Source: Dehalococcoidia bacterium
GTDB lineage: Bacteria > Chloroflexota > Dehalococcoidia > Bin125
Assembly (NCBI GenBank): GCA_022825855.1
Contig: JAJDWB010000008.1
Span: 1 to 64,000, forward strand
Length of the DNA: 64,000 bases
Direction of reading: 5' to 3'
Shown: positions 25,316 through 33,936 of the stretch, in pieces
How the letters are laid out: each line of letters starts with the position of its first letter
Numbering within the stretch: position 1 is the first letter of the stretch
The notes under the pieces: generated by a model
Told to the model about the DNA's origin: nothing
What the model saw: the letters and a program-made list of their open reading frames with translations, nothing else
The model's database searches: none
Program-made: the position numbers and the translations under genes

Positions 25316-26725
25316 GTGGTGAGCGAGCAGCACTCCGACGCCCCGACCGCCGTGATCGGCGCGGGTCTAGCCGGCCTGGCGGCGGCGTTGGACCTGGCCG
25401 AGGCGGGCCGCGAGGTCGTGCTGTTCGAGCGGCGTCCCTATCCGGGCGGCAAGGCGTACTCGTTCAGCGATCCGCGGCACGAGGTCGTGCTGGACAACGG
25501 GCAGCACATCACGATGCGCTGCTGCACCGCGTTCCAGGACTGGATCGAACGGATCGGCTGCGCCGACATCGTGCGCTATCAGTCCGACCTGGAAGTGGCG
25601 GTGATCGATCCGGAGGCGCGTGGTCGGCGGGTGAGCGTGCTCTCGGGCGCGGCGGCGGGCGGGCTGCGGCGTCTGGGGCTGAGCCGGTTGCCGGCGCCAT
25701 TTCACCTGGCGCCGTCGTTGATTGGCTACGAGCACCTGAGCATCGGGGAGAAGGCTCGGCTGGGCCTCGCGCTGCAGCCGATCAGGCGGATGGGCGAAGC
25801 TGAGCGGCTAGCGCTGGACTCGCAGTCGTTTGCCGAGTGGCTGCGGGCGCATCATCAGTCGGAGCGGGCGATCGAGCGGTTCTGGGACCTGATCGTGCTG
25901 CCGACCTGCAACGACCGCAGCGCGGAGGTGTCGGCGGCGCAGGCGATCTTCGTCTTCCAGCGCGGGTTCAGCCGGGATGTGGACGACGCCAACATCGGCC
26001 TGTTCAGGCGCGGTCTGGGTGAGGTCGCGGAGACGGCGATGCGGCGGCTGTGCGAACGCGGGGTGCGAGTCGAGAGCCATACGACGGTGCGGGGGATCGA
26101 GATGCGAGACAGCCGGGCGGCGGCGGTCCGATACGGGCGCGAGGAGCGGATCGAGGTCGGCGCGGTCGTGTCGGCGTTGCCGCCGCAGGCGGCGCATGAT
26201 TTGATTCCTGCCGACTGGCGGAGTCGGGAGCCGTTCTGGCGGCTGGCGCAGCACGAGGTCAGCCCGATCGTCAACGTGCATATGCAGTGGGACCGATCGG
26301 TCATGAGCCGCGAGTTCGTGGCCGTGCTCGATGCCGACGCGCAGTTCGTCTTCAACCGTTCGCAGATTCACGGCTGGGCGACGCCGCCGCACTGGATCTC
26401 GGTCTCGCTGAGCGGGGCGCACGACCTGGTCGATCTGCCTCAGCCGGAGATCGTGGAGCGGGTCGAGCGGGCGCTGAGACGGTCGCTGCCGCGGACCGAC
26501 GGCGCCACGTTGCTGGCAGCCCGGGTAGTGAAGGAAGAGTCGGCGACGTTCCGGCCCAAGCCGGGCATGCACGCGCACCGGGTGGGTCCGCGGACGCCGA
26601 TCACGAATCTGGCGCTGGCCGGAGCGTGGACGGCGACGGACTGGCCCGCGACCATGGAATCGGCCGTGCGCAGCGGTCATGCGGCGGCGCAGGCGCTAAT
26701 CAACGGAGGGGAGTCCGAATCATGA
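25316..26725 (+). CDS. hpnE: Hydroxysqualene dehydroxylase HpnE
   Basis: A 469-residue FAD-dependent amine-oxidase-fold enzyme that reduces hydroxysqualene to squalene. The dinucleotide-binding motif AVIGAGLAGLAAALDLAEAG is near the N-terminus, followed by VVLFERRPYPGGKAYSF and VLDNGQHI, both typical of HpnE. The C-terminal FAD segment is LALAGAWTATDWPATMESAV. The start is one of two adjacent GTG codons (25316, 25319); the upstream open frame only overlaps hpnD. The stop overlaps the ATG of ridA. HpnC, HpnD and HpnE together feed squalene to Shc. Confidence 0.88.
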   Translation: MVSEQHSDAPTAVIGAGLAGLAAALDLAEAGREVVLFERRPYPGGKAYSFSDPRHEVVLDNGQHITMRCCTAFQDWIERIGCADIVRYQSDLEVAVIDPEARGRRVSVLSGAAAGGLRRLGLSRLPAPFHLAPSLIGYEHLSIGEKARLGLALQPIRRMGEAERLALDSQSFAEWLRAHHQSERAIERFWDLIVLPTCNDRSAEVSAAQAIFVFQRGFSRDVDDANIGLFRRGLGEVAETAMRRLCERGVRVESHTTVRGIEMRDSRAAAVRYGREERIEVGAVVSALPPQAAHDLIPADWRSREPFWRLAQHEVSPIVNVHMQWDRSVMSREFVAVLDADAQFVFNRSQIHGWATPPHWISVSLSGAHDLVDLPQPEIVERVERALRRSLPRTDGATLLAARVVKEESATFRPKPGMHAHRVGPRTPITNLALAGAWTATDWPATMESAVRSGHAAAQALINGGESES

Positions 26726-27129
26726 GCGAACGGCGGCGGGTGCATTCCAACCCAACCTTCGAGCAGCAGTTTGGCTATTGCCGCGCGATCCGGATCGGCA
26801 ACGCGATCGAGGTCAGCGGGACGGCGGCGGTCGAGCCGGACGGCAGCGTGACGGCGGGCGGCGTGGGGCCGCAGACGGCGCGCTGCCTGGCGATCATCGG
26901 GTCCGCGCTGGAGGAGCTGGGCGGTTCGCTGGCGGACGTGATCCGGGTGCGAATCTACATCACCGACATCAGCCAGTACGAGGCGACCGGCGAGCACCTG
27001 CGGGCGGCGTTCGGCGGCGCGCCGCCGACCTCGACGATGGTTGAGGTCAGCGGGCTGGTCGACCCGGAGATGATGGTCGAGATCGAGGCCGAGGCGATCA
27101 TCGACCCCGATCACGACGAAGCGGATTGA
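26722..27129 (+). CDS. RidA-family protein
   Basis: A 135-residue member of the RidA/YjgF/UK114 family, trimeric proteins that hydrolyse reactive enamines and imines. Conserved stretches are the strand [35 protein letters not shown], and [27 protein letters not shown] with the substrate-binding loop. The usual catalytic arginine position appears as VIRVRIYIT. The start overlaps the hpnE stop by four bases, so it is co-translated. The 3' end overlaps the convergent release-factor-like gene by 32 bases. Confidence 0.9.
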   Translation: MSERRRVHSNPTFEQQFGYCRAIRIGNAIEVSGTAAVEPDGSVTAGGVGPQTARCLAIIGSALEELGGSLADVIRVRIYITDISQYEATGEHLRAAFGGAPPTSTMVEVSGLVDPEMMVEIEAEAIIDPDHDEAD

Positions 27130-27655
27130 GGCCGCGCTGCTCGCGCAGCTCGTTCGCCGTGGCCCAGAGGTGGGGTTCTGAGGCGAGCAGCTTGGTCAAC
27201 TGGTTGGAAGAACAGCCCAACAACGCGGCGCAGTCGGCGACCGACGCGTCGACCGCCGCGAACAGATCGAGCAGCGGCGCGACGCCGGTCCAGAACTCGC
27301 GGTGGCGAGGCCCGACGCGTTCTTTGCGCGGGACCTCGGCGGCGACGGTGCGCGGGAGGATCCGCTGCAGTTCGAGCGGCGGATGGTAGCGGTCGAGGGC
27401 CAGCTCGGTCCTGACCTCCAGGGCGATACCGCGGCGCAGCCGGGCCAGGGCGGTTGCCCGATTCTGGTGTTGCGAGCGGCGTTCGGAGGCGTAGCCGACC
27501 ACACCGCTCGGCTCGTGGGTGAGGCGGACGGCGGAGTCGGTCTTGTTGCGGTGCTGTCCGCCGGGCCCGGAGACGCGGAAGCGCTCGAACGCGCACTGCG
27601 CGAGCAGTTCCTCGTCGGAGAGCGCCAGCCAGGTCACGTTGGTTTGCTCAGACAT
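27098..27655 (-). CDS. Release-factor-like peptidyl-tRNA hydrolase (GGQ domain) with C-terminal extension
   Basis: This 185-residue protein has the class I release-factor catalytic domain. GGQ is at residues 32-34 in [20 protein letters not shown], followed by the [18 protein letters not shown] helix. There are no codon-recognition domains, so it probably rescues stalled ribosomes or releases peptides rather than reading stop codons. Unlike ArfB, the C-terminus is not a short basic tail but about 70 residues with a predicted helical unit ([20 protein letters not shown]), ending in a basic RRDRGR. The gene overlaps the permease stop by 8 bases and ridA by 32. Related proteins are annotated simply as peptide chain release factor-like. 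Confidence 0.82.
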   Translation of the reverse strand: MSEQTNVTWLALSDEELLAQCAFERFRVSGPGGQHRNKTDSAVRLTHEPSGVVGYASERRSQHQNRATALARLRRGIALEVRTELALDRYHPPLELQRILPRTVAAEVPRKERVGPRHREFWTGVAPLLDLFAAVDASVADCAALLGCSSNQLTKLLASEPHLWATANELREQRGLNPLRRDRGR

Positions 27656-29405
27656 CGACGGTGGCGGGCGGCGGGGCGAGTTCGGACGACCTGGGGATCT
27701 CGAAGCTGATGTATTGCCAGTCGGAGATCGTGGTGTGGGTGACGTGCGAGGCCAACTGGTTGAGGAGCACCAAGCCCAGGTCGCGCAGGTCCTCGCTCTC
27801 CGCCTCGACCAGATCGGGCGGCAGGTCGGGCATCTCCACGTCGCGGGCCTCGGAGCGGTCGGTGACCATCACGTCGACGGTGCTGTCGTCGGGCGAGAGC
27901 TCGATCCGCAGGGTGCGATCCGGCTCGCCCTGAGAGGAGAGATGGGTGAAGACTTCCTCCAGGCACAGCTCGAGCTCGTTGGCGGCGCGCAGGGGCAGAC
28001 GCATCGACTCGGCCGACTGCTGCGCGAACTCGAGCACGGCGGGCAGTTCCTCGGCGTCGGCGCGGCCGCGCCAGCGGAAGCGCTTGCGCGGGGCGAGACG
28101 GAACAGCGCCGTCAGCGTCACGGCCAACACCGACGAGGCCGAGATCGAGTTGCCCGCGATCGGCTCCAGCGCGTCGGGGATCTTGTCCATGAAGAAGAGG
28201 CCGTTCTGCGCGGCGAAGCCGCCCCAGAAGGCGACGCCGATGATCAGCGTGGTGCGGCCGTTGATGCCGCCGGAGACGGCGAGCTGCAGGCCCATCACGA
28301 AGAGCAGCAGCATGGTGACGAAGGTGACCGCGCCGATCGCGGCCAACGGCAGGTCGAGGACGAAGCCGGTGAGCACGGGGAAGAAGGCCATCACGATCAT
28401 CAGTCCGCCGCCGTAGAGCGCGACGTAGCGCGAACCCACGCCGATCACGGGGATCATTCCCGTGGGCGACGAGTAGGTCGTGTTGGGCGTGGTGCACATG
28501 ATCCCGGCCAGGGCGTTGCCGACGGCGTCGGCGTTGAGCGCGCCGCGGACCGATTCGTAGTCGATCCGGTGGAACCGGCGCTGCGAGACCTTCTGCACGG
28601 CGATCGCGTCGCCGACGGTCTCGAAGGTGCCGGCCAGCGTGGCGATTACGAATGCGCCGAGCACGGCGAACGCCTCTCCGGTCAGGGGAAAGGTCGGCGT
28701 TTCCCACTCGCCGATCGGGAAGCCGACAATCGCCGCCTCGCTGGTCTGGGTGAAGTGCCAGTCGCCCGTGGCGAGGGCGGTCAGGGAACCGGCGGCGAGT
28801 CCGAGAATCGGCGACCAGAGGCGGAAGCGGGCCGGAGCCCAGACGATCATCGAGATCATCACGATCGCCGAGACCGCGCCGATCAGCAGGAACTCGGACG
28901 AGCCCTGCTTGCCTTCGACGAATGCGCCCTGCCACTGGTCGAGCGCGATCGGGACGACGAGCACGGCCACCGACATGACCACGACGCCGCCGACCGTGGG
29001 CGTGAAGATGGTGCGCAGCACGCGGAAGAAGTGGGCGATCAGCCACTCGGTGGGGGCGGCGATGAGCGCGAGCGCGGCGACGAAACCGATGCCGGCCAGT
29101 TCGATCGCGTCCATGGTGGCGGCGAAGAACGCGCCCGAGGTGCCCATGAAGAGCATGTAGCCGGAGCCGACGCGGCCCATGCGGATGGCCTGAACGGCGG
29201 TGGAGAGTCCGGCCGTGAGCAGGGTTGCGGAGACGAGGAAGGCGGCCTGGTCGAAGCTGACGATGCCCAGCGAGCGCATCAGGATGGGCAGGAAGATCGC
29301 GCCGGAGATCACGAACAGCGCGTTCTGCAGCCCGAGTCCGGCTGCGATCGCGAACGGCGGCCGCTCGTCGACCGCGTAGCGCAGGGGCGTTTCCCGTTCT
29401 CGCAT
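27648..29405 (-). CDS. NCS2-family permease fused to a HATPase (anti-sigma-kinase-like) domain
   Basis: A 585-residue fusion. Residues about 15-445 form a nucleobase:cation symporter-2-like transporter with roughly 14 hydrophobic segments, including the family region [12 protein letters not shown] and [20 protein letters not shown]. Residues about 455-575 look like a GHKL ATPase domain of the RsbW/SpoIIAB type. They show the N-box-like helix [14 protein letters not shown], a degenerate D-x-G box ([20 protein letters not shown]) and [17 protein letters not shown]. The expected asparagine and the glycine box are changed, so kinase activity is doubtful. A TAGACT box lies 9 bases before the start codon. 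Substrate (purine, pyrimidine or other) unknown. Confidence 0.8.
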   Translation of the reverse strand: MRERETPLRYAVDERPPFAIAAGLGLQNALFVISGAIFLPILMRSLGIVSFDQAAFLVSATLLTAGLSTAVQAIRMGRVGSGYMLFMGTSGAFFAATMDAIELAGIGFVAALALIAAPTEWLIAHFFRVLRTIFTPTVGGVVVMSVAVLVVPIALDQWQGAFVEGKQGSSEFLLIGAVSAIVMISMIVWAPARFRLWSPILGLAAGSLTALATGDWHFTQTSEAAIVGFPIGEWETPTFPLTGEAFAVLGAFVIATLAGTFETVGDAIAVQKVSQRRFHRIDYESVRGALNADAVGNALAGIMCTTPNTTYSSPTGMIPVIGVGSRYVALYGGGLMIVMAFFPVLTGFVLDLPLAAIGAVTFVTMLLLFVMGLQLAVSGGINGRTTLIIGVAFWGGFAAQNGLFFMDKIPDALEPIAGNSISASSVLAVTLTALFRLAPRKRFRWRGRADAEELPAVLEFAQQSAESMRLPLRAANELELCLEEVFTHLSSQGEPDRTLRIELSPDDSTVDVMVTDRSEARDVEMPDLPPDLVEAESEDLRDLGLVLLNQLASHVTHTTISDWQYISFEIPRSSELAPPPATVDV

Positions 29406-29490
29406 GGCGCGCGTAGTCTAAGGCGAGCCCCGGCGTCCACCCCGCTCCAGCGGGTTCAAGTGCGTCCCAGTGAATCAAGTGAGGCTTGCC

Positions 29491-30324
29491 ATGAGATCCG
29501 GTCAGACCGCCCATGTGAACGGACTCGAGCTGCACTACCTCGATCACGGAGGCGACGCGCCTGTCGGCGCGGTGGCGCTGCATGGATTCGCGCTCAACTG
29601 CCACTCGTTCGACGAGGTCGCGCCGGCGCTGTCGGACCGGTTGCACTGGTACGCGCTGGACCAGCGCGGTCACGGACACTCGGACCGGGCGGCCGAGCTG
29701 TCCGACTACTCGCGCGATCACATGGCGGCCGACATCGGCGGGGTGATCGAGGCGCTGGGGCTGGAGCGGCCGGTCGTGCTGGGGCATTCGATGGGCGGGA
29801 TGAACGCGATGACCTTCGCCGCCAGGCATCCGGATCAGCTTCGGGCGCTGGTGCTGATTGACGTGGGACCGGGGGTGAGCGTCGACGGGGTGCAGCAGGT
29901 GCGGCAGTTCGTGCAAGGCCCGTACGAACTGGACTCGCTGGACGCCTGGGTGGAGATGACGCACCAGTACTATCCGTTCCGCTCGAAAGAGGGGATCCGC
30001 AAGCGGCTGGAGGTCTCGCTGCGGGAGACGCCCGAGGGCAAGATGGCGAAGATGTTCGACGAGCGCTTCCGCGAAGCGGAGTTCCGCGGCGTCGCCGACG
30101 GGCGCGAGGGCATCTGGGAAACGGCGGAGGCGCTGGCGGCGCCGACGCTGCTGCTGCACGGTGAGAACAGCCCGGTGCTCAAGCGGGAGCAGGCCGAGGA
30201 GTTCGCCGAGCGGGTTCCGGTGGTTCGATTGGTGACGATCGCCGAGGCAGGGCACTCGGTCGCGGGCGACCAACCGGAGGCGTTCAGCGAAGCCGTGCGG
30301 AACTTCCTCGACGATGTCCTCTAG
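29491..30324 (+). CDS. Alpha/beta hydrolase
   Basis: A 277-residue alpha/beta-hydrolase-fold enzyme. The oxyanion region is VALHGFALNCHSFDEVAPAL. The nucleophile elbow is GHSMGGMNAM with serine about residue 98. The acid is probably in LLLHGENSPVLK, and the catalytic histidine in IAEAGHSVAGDQPEAF. ATG 29491 is preferred because GTGAGG lies 7 bases upstream; an in-frame GTG at 29470 would add seven residues. The gene overlaps the next small protein by 11 bases. The substrate is not predictable from sequence; esterases, haloperoxidase-like and C-C hydrolases share these motifs. Confidence 0.85.
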   Translation: MRSGQTAHVNGLELHYLDHGGDAPVGAVALHGFALNCHSFDEVAPALSDRLHWYALDQRGHGHSDRAAELSDYSRDHMAADIGGVIEALGLERPVVLGHSMGGMNAMTFAARHPDQLRALVLIDVGPGVSVDGVQQVRQFVQGPYELDSLDAWVEMTHQYYPFRSKEGIRKRLEVSLRETPEGKMAKMFDERFREAEFRGVADGREGIWETAEALAAPTLLLHGENSPVLKREQAEEFAERVPVVRLVTIAEAGHSVAGDQPEAFSEAVRNFLDDVL

Positions 30325-30898
30325 CGGCTCAGCCTCAGCGTCCGGCGGCGGCGCGCGGCGGAGATCGTCGCTGCTGATCCCGATCGTCGGCGCGATCATC
30401 GGCTTCATCGCCGCGCTGTTCCTGCTGCGCGAGCTGGACATCTTCGAAGGCGATCCGGCGCCGATCGGGTTGCAGGTCAACGAGTCCTGCGACTATCCGC
30501 CGGGCAGCTACTTCGACCAGCTGTGCAACCTGGTGGCGCGGGCGACGGTCGAGATTCAGACGGCGATCGATCCGGAGGCGGCGACGGTCTGCGCGGAGCA
30601 GGATGTCGATTGCAATCTGCACCGCGAGAATCTGCGGCAGGGATTGCCGACCAGCGAGCGTTTCCGCGACGCGCTGTTCGATCTGGAACCGCCCGATCAG
30701 GCCGAGGACTGGCACCAGCGCTATCTGCGGGCGGTCGCGTTCCTGCACAGCGGATACAGCGCGCAGTTCGCGGCGCTGCAGGACGACGATCGCGACGCCT
30801 TCCTGCTGGCGCACGAACAGACGCTGGAGGCGGCGTCGGACGCGGCCTTGCTGTTCGAGGACTTCCAGATTGCGTTTACGGACCTGCGGGAACCCTAG
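30314..30898 (+). CDS. Single-pass membrane protein with outward domain, hypothetical
   Basis: A 194-residue protein with a serine/glycine/arginine-rich N-terminus, one transmembrane segment (LLIPIVGAIIGFIAALFLL, about residues 19-38) and an acidic exterior domain. This domain has four cysteines (NESCDYPPG, QLCNLVA, TVCAEQ, DCNLHRE) that could form two disulfides outside the cell. The remainder is helical (DALFDLEPPDQAEDWHQRYL). I do not recognise the family. It overlaps the hydrolase gene by 11 bases, so it is likely translated with it. Confidence 0.65.
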   Translation: MSSSGSASASGGGARRRSSLLIPIVGAIIGFIAALFLLRELDIFEGDPAPIGLQVNESCDYPPGSYFDQLCNLVARATVEIQTAIDPEAATVCAEQDVDCNLHRENLRQGLPTSERFRDALFDLEPPDQAEDWHQRYLRAVAFLHSGYSAQFAALQDDDRDAFLLAHEQTLEAASDAALLFEDFQIAFTDLREP

Positions 30899-30908
30899 GC
30901 CGCGATGA

Positions 30909-31006
30909 TCGTCATTGCCGCGCTTGCCGCGGCAATCTCGCTGACATCAACTCCGACGTCAGTATCCGAGGCGGCGAGATACCCGCGGCAAGCGCGGGTA
31001 TGACGA
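30909..31006. repeat. Family C palindromic repeat, paired copy
   Basis: The left half at 30909-30940 has stem tgccgcg/cgcggca and the right half, inverted at 30975-31006, has stem acccgcg/cgcgggt, both within the TCGTCAT...ATCTCG frame. It lies between two converging genes and could act as a bidirectional terminator. Confidence 0.85.
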
Positions 31007-31047
31007 AGACTCTCAGGGCTTCTGATTCGATCTGAACAGGCCCCGAC

Positions 31048-31503
31048 TCAGTTCGACTCGAGGATCGACTTGAGCTGGTTGAGCTCCTTGCGCAACTGGC
31101 GGGTGAACATCATCTTGGAGAGCGGGCGGAGCAGGGTGAACATGATCGAGGTGACGATGTGATCGCTAGCGGCGGTCATGGCGTTGGTGACGGTGGTGGC
31201 TGAGCCGGAGCGTTGCAGGGTCAACAGGCCGTTGAACGGGAACGGGCCGTCGGACGACTCGATGGCCAGCCTGCGGCCCTCGCGGAACTCGGTGATCGTG
31301 ATCGTCATCGGCGAGGAACGACCTTCGAAGGTGTAGGTGCCGCGAATCTCCGTGCCGCGGCCGATGGGGCCGTCGCCGACGATCTCCGAATCGGACATGC
31401 CGTCGACCCAGTGGTCCTGGTTCCTGACATCGGAGACGTAGGCCCAGACATCGGCGGGGTCTCGGTCGATGGTGACTGTGGCGGATGCCGTGAGGCTGAC
31501 CAT
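31048..31503 (-). CDS. SRPBCC/polyketide-cyclase-like domain protein
   Basis: A 151-residue START/Bet v1-fold protein that should hold a hydrophobic ligand. The opening TASATVTIDRDPADVWAYVSDVRNQDHW, the middle GRGTEIRGTYTFEGRSSPMTITITEF and the closing amphipathic helix LSKMMFTRQLRKELNQLKSI are typical. The start ATG 31503 is chosen from homology; the longer open frame upstream is antisense to cofE. The gene lies 14 bases after the end of cofE on the same strand and may be its operon partner. The ligand is unknown. Confidence 0.82.
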   Translation of the reverse strand: MVSLTASATVTIDRDPADVWAYVSDVRNQDHWVDGMSDSEIVGDGPIGRGTEIRGTYTFEGRSSPMTITITEFREGRRLAIESSDGPFPFNGLLTLQRSGSATTVTNAMTAASDHIVTSIMFTLLRPLSKMMFTRQLRKELNQLKSILESN

Positions 31504-31517
31504 TGGTCGAGCTCCCG

Positions 31518-32279
31518 CTAGCGGAACAGATCGGTCTCGGCCGGACGAACGAGGGCGGAGTGATCGAATTCCTCGACGGGGACGTTGAGGCCGCGCACGA
31601 CGGCGACCGGCACCTGGTCGAGCTTGTTCATCACCGGCTCGGCGGCCGAGGCGAGTTCGTCGACGATGGCCATCTCGGTCACGCGCAGGTCGTAGCCCTC
31701 CGCGTCGACCTCGCCGACGTAGGAGCGGATCGGATTCATACCGCTGACGCCGATGGCGACGTTGGTCAATCCGTTGCGCCAGGGCCGTCCGAAGGTGTCG
31801 GTGACGATGACCGGCACATCGACCTGGCCGCGGGCGACGAGACCGCGGCGGATTGTTGCGGCGGAGGCTGAGGAATCGACGGGTAGCAGCGTGACGGCGT
31901 CGCCGCCGCCGACGTTGGATTGGTCGACGCCGGCGTTGGCGCAGACCCAGCCCTCGCGGGTCTCGGAAACAATCAGGCCGCGAGTCATGCGCACGATCCG
32001 CTTCGACTCCTGCAGGACCAGCTCGACCGCGCGCGCGTCCTTCTCCCAGTCCTCGGCCCATTCCCGGGCGAACTGTCCGGCGGTGACATCGTCGAGGCGA
32101 ATCACGCGGCCTTCGGCCTTGGAGACGATCTTCTGCGTGACGACCAGCACATCGCCCGCTTCCAGCGGCGTTTGCTGGGACTGCAGGGCGGCATCGATCA
32201 GCTCGGCCAGGTCGTCGCCCTCGACGACCTCGGGGATGCCGCCGACGGCGAAGACGCGGTACTCGGAGGGAGGCGCCAT
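31518..32279 (-). CDS. cofE: Coenzyme F420-0:L-glutamate ligase
   Basis: A 253-residue enzyme that adds glutamates to F420-0 using GTP. Family segments include QTPLEAGDVLVVTQKIVSKAEGRVIRL, KRIVRMTRGLIVSETREGWVCANAGVDQSN and DTFGRPWRNGLTNVAIGVSG, which carry the GTP and metal-binding residues. The C-terminal FbiB nitroreductase extension of actinobacteria is absent. It overlaps the npdG stop (ATGA), so both F420 genes form an operon. This confirms F420 use in the organism and supports the LLM oxidoreductase assignment. Confidence 0.95.
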   Translation of the reverse strand: MAPPSEYRVFAVGGIPEVVEGDDLAELIDAALQSQQTPLEAGDVLVVTQKIVSKAEGRVIRLDDVTAGQFAREWAEDWEKDARAVELVLQESKRIVRMTRGLIVSETREGWVCANAGVDQSNVGGGDAVTLLPVDSSASAATIRRGLVARGQVDVPVIVTDTFGRPWRNGLTNVAIGVSGMNPIRSYVGEVDAEGYDLRVTEMAIVDELASAAEPVMNKLDQVPVAVVRGLNVPVEEFDHSALVRPAETDLFR

Positions 32280-32944
32280 CAGTCGATCCCCACCATGCGG
32301 ACGGCAGCCTGGGTCTTGTAACGCATGTTCATGCCGATGATCAGCGCGGTCAGGTCCTCGACGAACTTGGACATCGAGAGCGGTCCGGCGTCGATCGGGC
32401 GCAGGTCGGGCATCTTCTGGACGAGGTCGACGACTTCCTGCTTGGCGTCGGCGTCGTCGCCGGTGATCAGCACGTCGCCTTCCATGGGGTCGGAGAGTTT
32501 CTGCAGCTTGCGCGCGCTGAGGTTGTGGAACGCTCCGACGACCCGAGCCTCGGGCAGCAGCGCCTGCGCCTGCTCGGTGGCCGAGCCCTGGGGCACGTCG
32601 GAGATGCCGGGCACGCGGTTCTCCATGGTCAGCGGCACCGCGGCGTCGATCACCAGCTTGCTTCCGATGGCGTCGCGCAGATCGTTGAGGGTGGCCTCGT
32701 GTCCGTCGAAGGGCACCACGATGATCACAACGTCCGACTGCTCGACCACGTCGCGGTTGACGCCGCCGCCGGTGTCGGGCGCGCCGCCGGCCTCGCTGAC
32801 GGCGTCGCTGACGGTCTGGGCGGCGTCCTCGGCGCGTTCGATCCGGCGCGAGCCGATTAGAACTCGCTCGCCGGCCATGGCCAGCCGCATGGCCAGACCC
32901 AGGCCCTCGGGTCCGGTGCCTCCGATGAATCCAATCGTCGCCAT
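32279..32944 (-). CDS. npdG: F420H2:NADP+ oxidoreductase
   Basis: A 221-residue Rossmann protein that exchanges hydride between F420 and NADP. The N-terminal nucleotide site is ATIGFIGGTGPEGLGLAMRLAMAG, followed by LIGSRRIERAEDAA, which reads the NADP phosphate. VPFDGHEATLNDLRDAIGSK and ARVVGAFHNLSARKLQKLSDPMEGDVLITGDD are characteristic of NpdG/Fno. ATG 32944 has AGGAG five bases upstream; a GTG at 32950 is possible. It is translationally coupled to cofE and divergent from the ABC transporter genes. Confidence 0.93.
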   Translation of the reverse strand: MATIGFIGGTGPEGLGLAMRLAMAGERVLIGSRRIERAEDAAQTVSDAVSEAGGAPDTGGGVNRDVVEQSDVVIIVVPFDGHEATLNDLRDAIGSKLVIDAAVPLTMENRVPGISDVPQGSATEQAQALLPEARVVGAFHNLSARKLQKLSDPMEGDVLITGDDADAKQEVVDLVQKMPDLRPIDAGPLSMSKFVEDLTALIIGMNMRYKTQAAVRMVGID

Positions 32945-33038
32945 ACCCACTCCTGATCTACGCCTAAACTGAAAGCGGCCCGCGCCGCACGCACGAGATC
33001 AAGGCTAACGCCCCACCCCCTGAGACTCTCCCGACGCC

Positions 33039-33920
33039 GTGTCAACTCAGCACTCCGCCGCCACATCCCGCGCCCACCTGGTGATCAAGCATCCGATCGA
33101 GCCGGACGCCGAGCCGGCCGTGCGGCTGAACGAGGTGCGCCTGACCTACGAGACCAAGGAGGGCAAGCTGCTCGACGCGGTCGCGCCGACGACCCTGACG
33201 ATCCGCGCGGGGGAGATGACGGCGCTGGTTGGTCCCTCGGGCTGCGGCAAGACCTCGCTCTTGCGGATGATCGCCGGGCTGACGGCTCCGTCGGGGGGCG
33301 AGGTGACCGTCTTCGGCGATCCGCCCAGCCAGGCGCAGCGGCACAAGCGGCTCGGGCTCGTGTTCCAGGAGCCGGCGCTGCTGGCCTGGCGCAGCGTGGC
33401 CGACAACATCCGCCTGGGTCTGCAACTGAACCCGCGCCAAACGCATTCGCCGACCAACATCGACGAGCTGATCGAGAGCGTCGGCTTGCGCGGATTCGAA
33501 CGCTACCGTCCGACCGAGCTCTCGGGCGGGATGCAGCAACGGGTGGCGCTGGCCCGGGCGCTGGCCATCGATCCGCCGCTGCTGCTGCTGGACGAGCCGT
33601 TTGCCGCGCTGGACGAGATCACGCGCGAGCAGATGCGCTACGAGGTGCAGCGACTGTGGGGCATCTCGCACGATCCGGTCGAGCCGCCGCGCTCGGCGCT
33701 GTTCGTCACCCACTCCGTGCCCGAGGCGGTCGCGATTGCCGACCGGGTGCTGGTCATGTCGCCTCGGCCGGGACGGATCATCGCCGACATTCCGGTCTCG
33801 ACGCCGCGCCCGCGACGGCCGGAGCACGAGCATTCGGACCGCTTCATCAACGACACCGCGATCGTGCGCGCCGCCCTGCGTTCCCCGACCACGCCGGCCG
33901 TGCCGCTGGACGCGGCCTGA
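33039..33920 (+). CDS. NitT/TauT-type ABC transporter ATP-binding protein
   Basis: A 293-residue ABC ATPase. Walker A is VGPSGCGKTS (about 65-74), the Q-loop is LVFQEPALLAW, the signature is LSGGMQQRVALARALA, and Walker B with the D-loop is LLLLDEPFAALDE. The H-loop is FVTHSVPEAV. The RLNEVRLTYETKEGKLLDAV opening and MSPRPGRIIADIPV end are typical of importers for nitrate, sulfonate, taurine or pyrimidine precursors. The start is a GTG. The permease gene follows within 20 bases. Which ligand is carried cannot be told. Confidence 0.92.
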   Translation: MSTQHSAATSRAHLVIKHPIEPDAEPAVRLNEVRLTYETKEGKLLDAVAPTTLTIRAGEMTALVGPSGCGKTSLLRMIAGLTAPSGGEVTVFGDPPSQAQRHKRLGLVFQEPALLAWRSVADNIRLGLQLNPRQTHSPTNIDELIESVGLRGFERYRPTELSGGMQQRVALARALAIDPPLLLLDEPFAALDEITREQMRYEVQRLWGISHDPVEPPRSALFVTHSVPEAVAIADRVLVMSPRPGRIIADIPVSTPRPRRPEHEHSDRFINDTAIVRAALRSPTTPAVPLDAA

Positions 33921-33936
33921 CCCACACAGCAATGCC

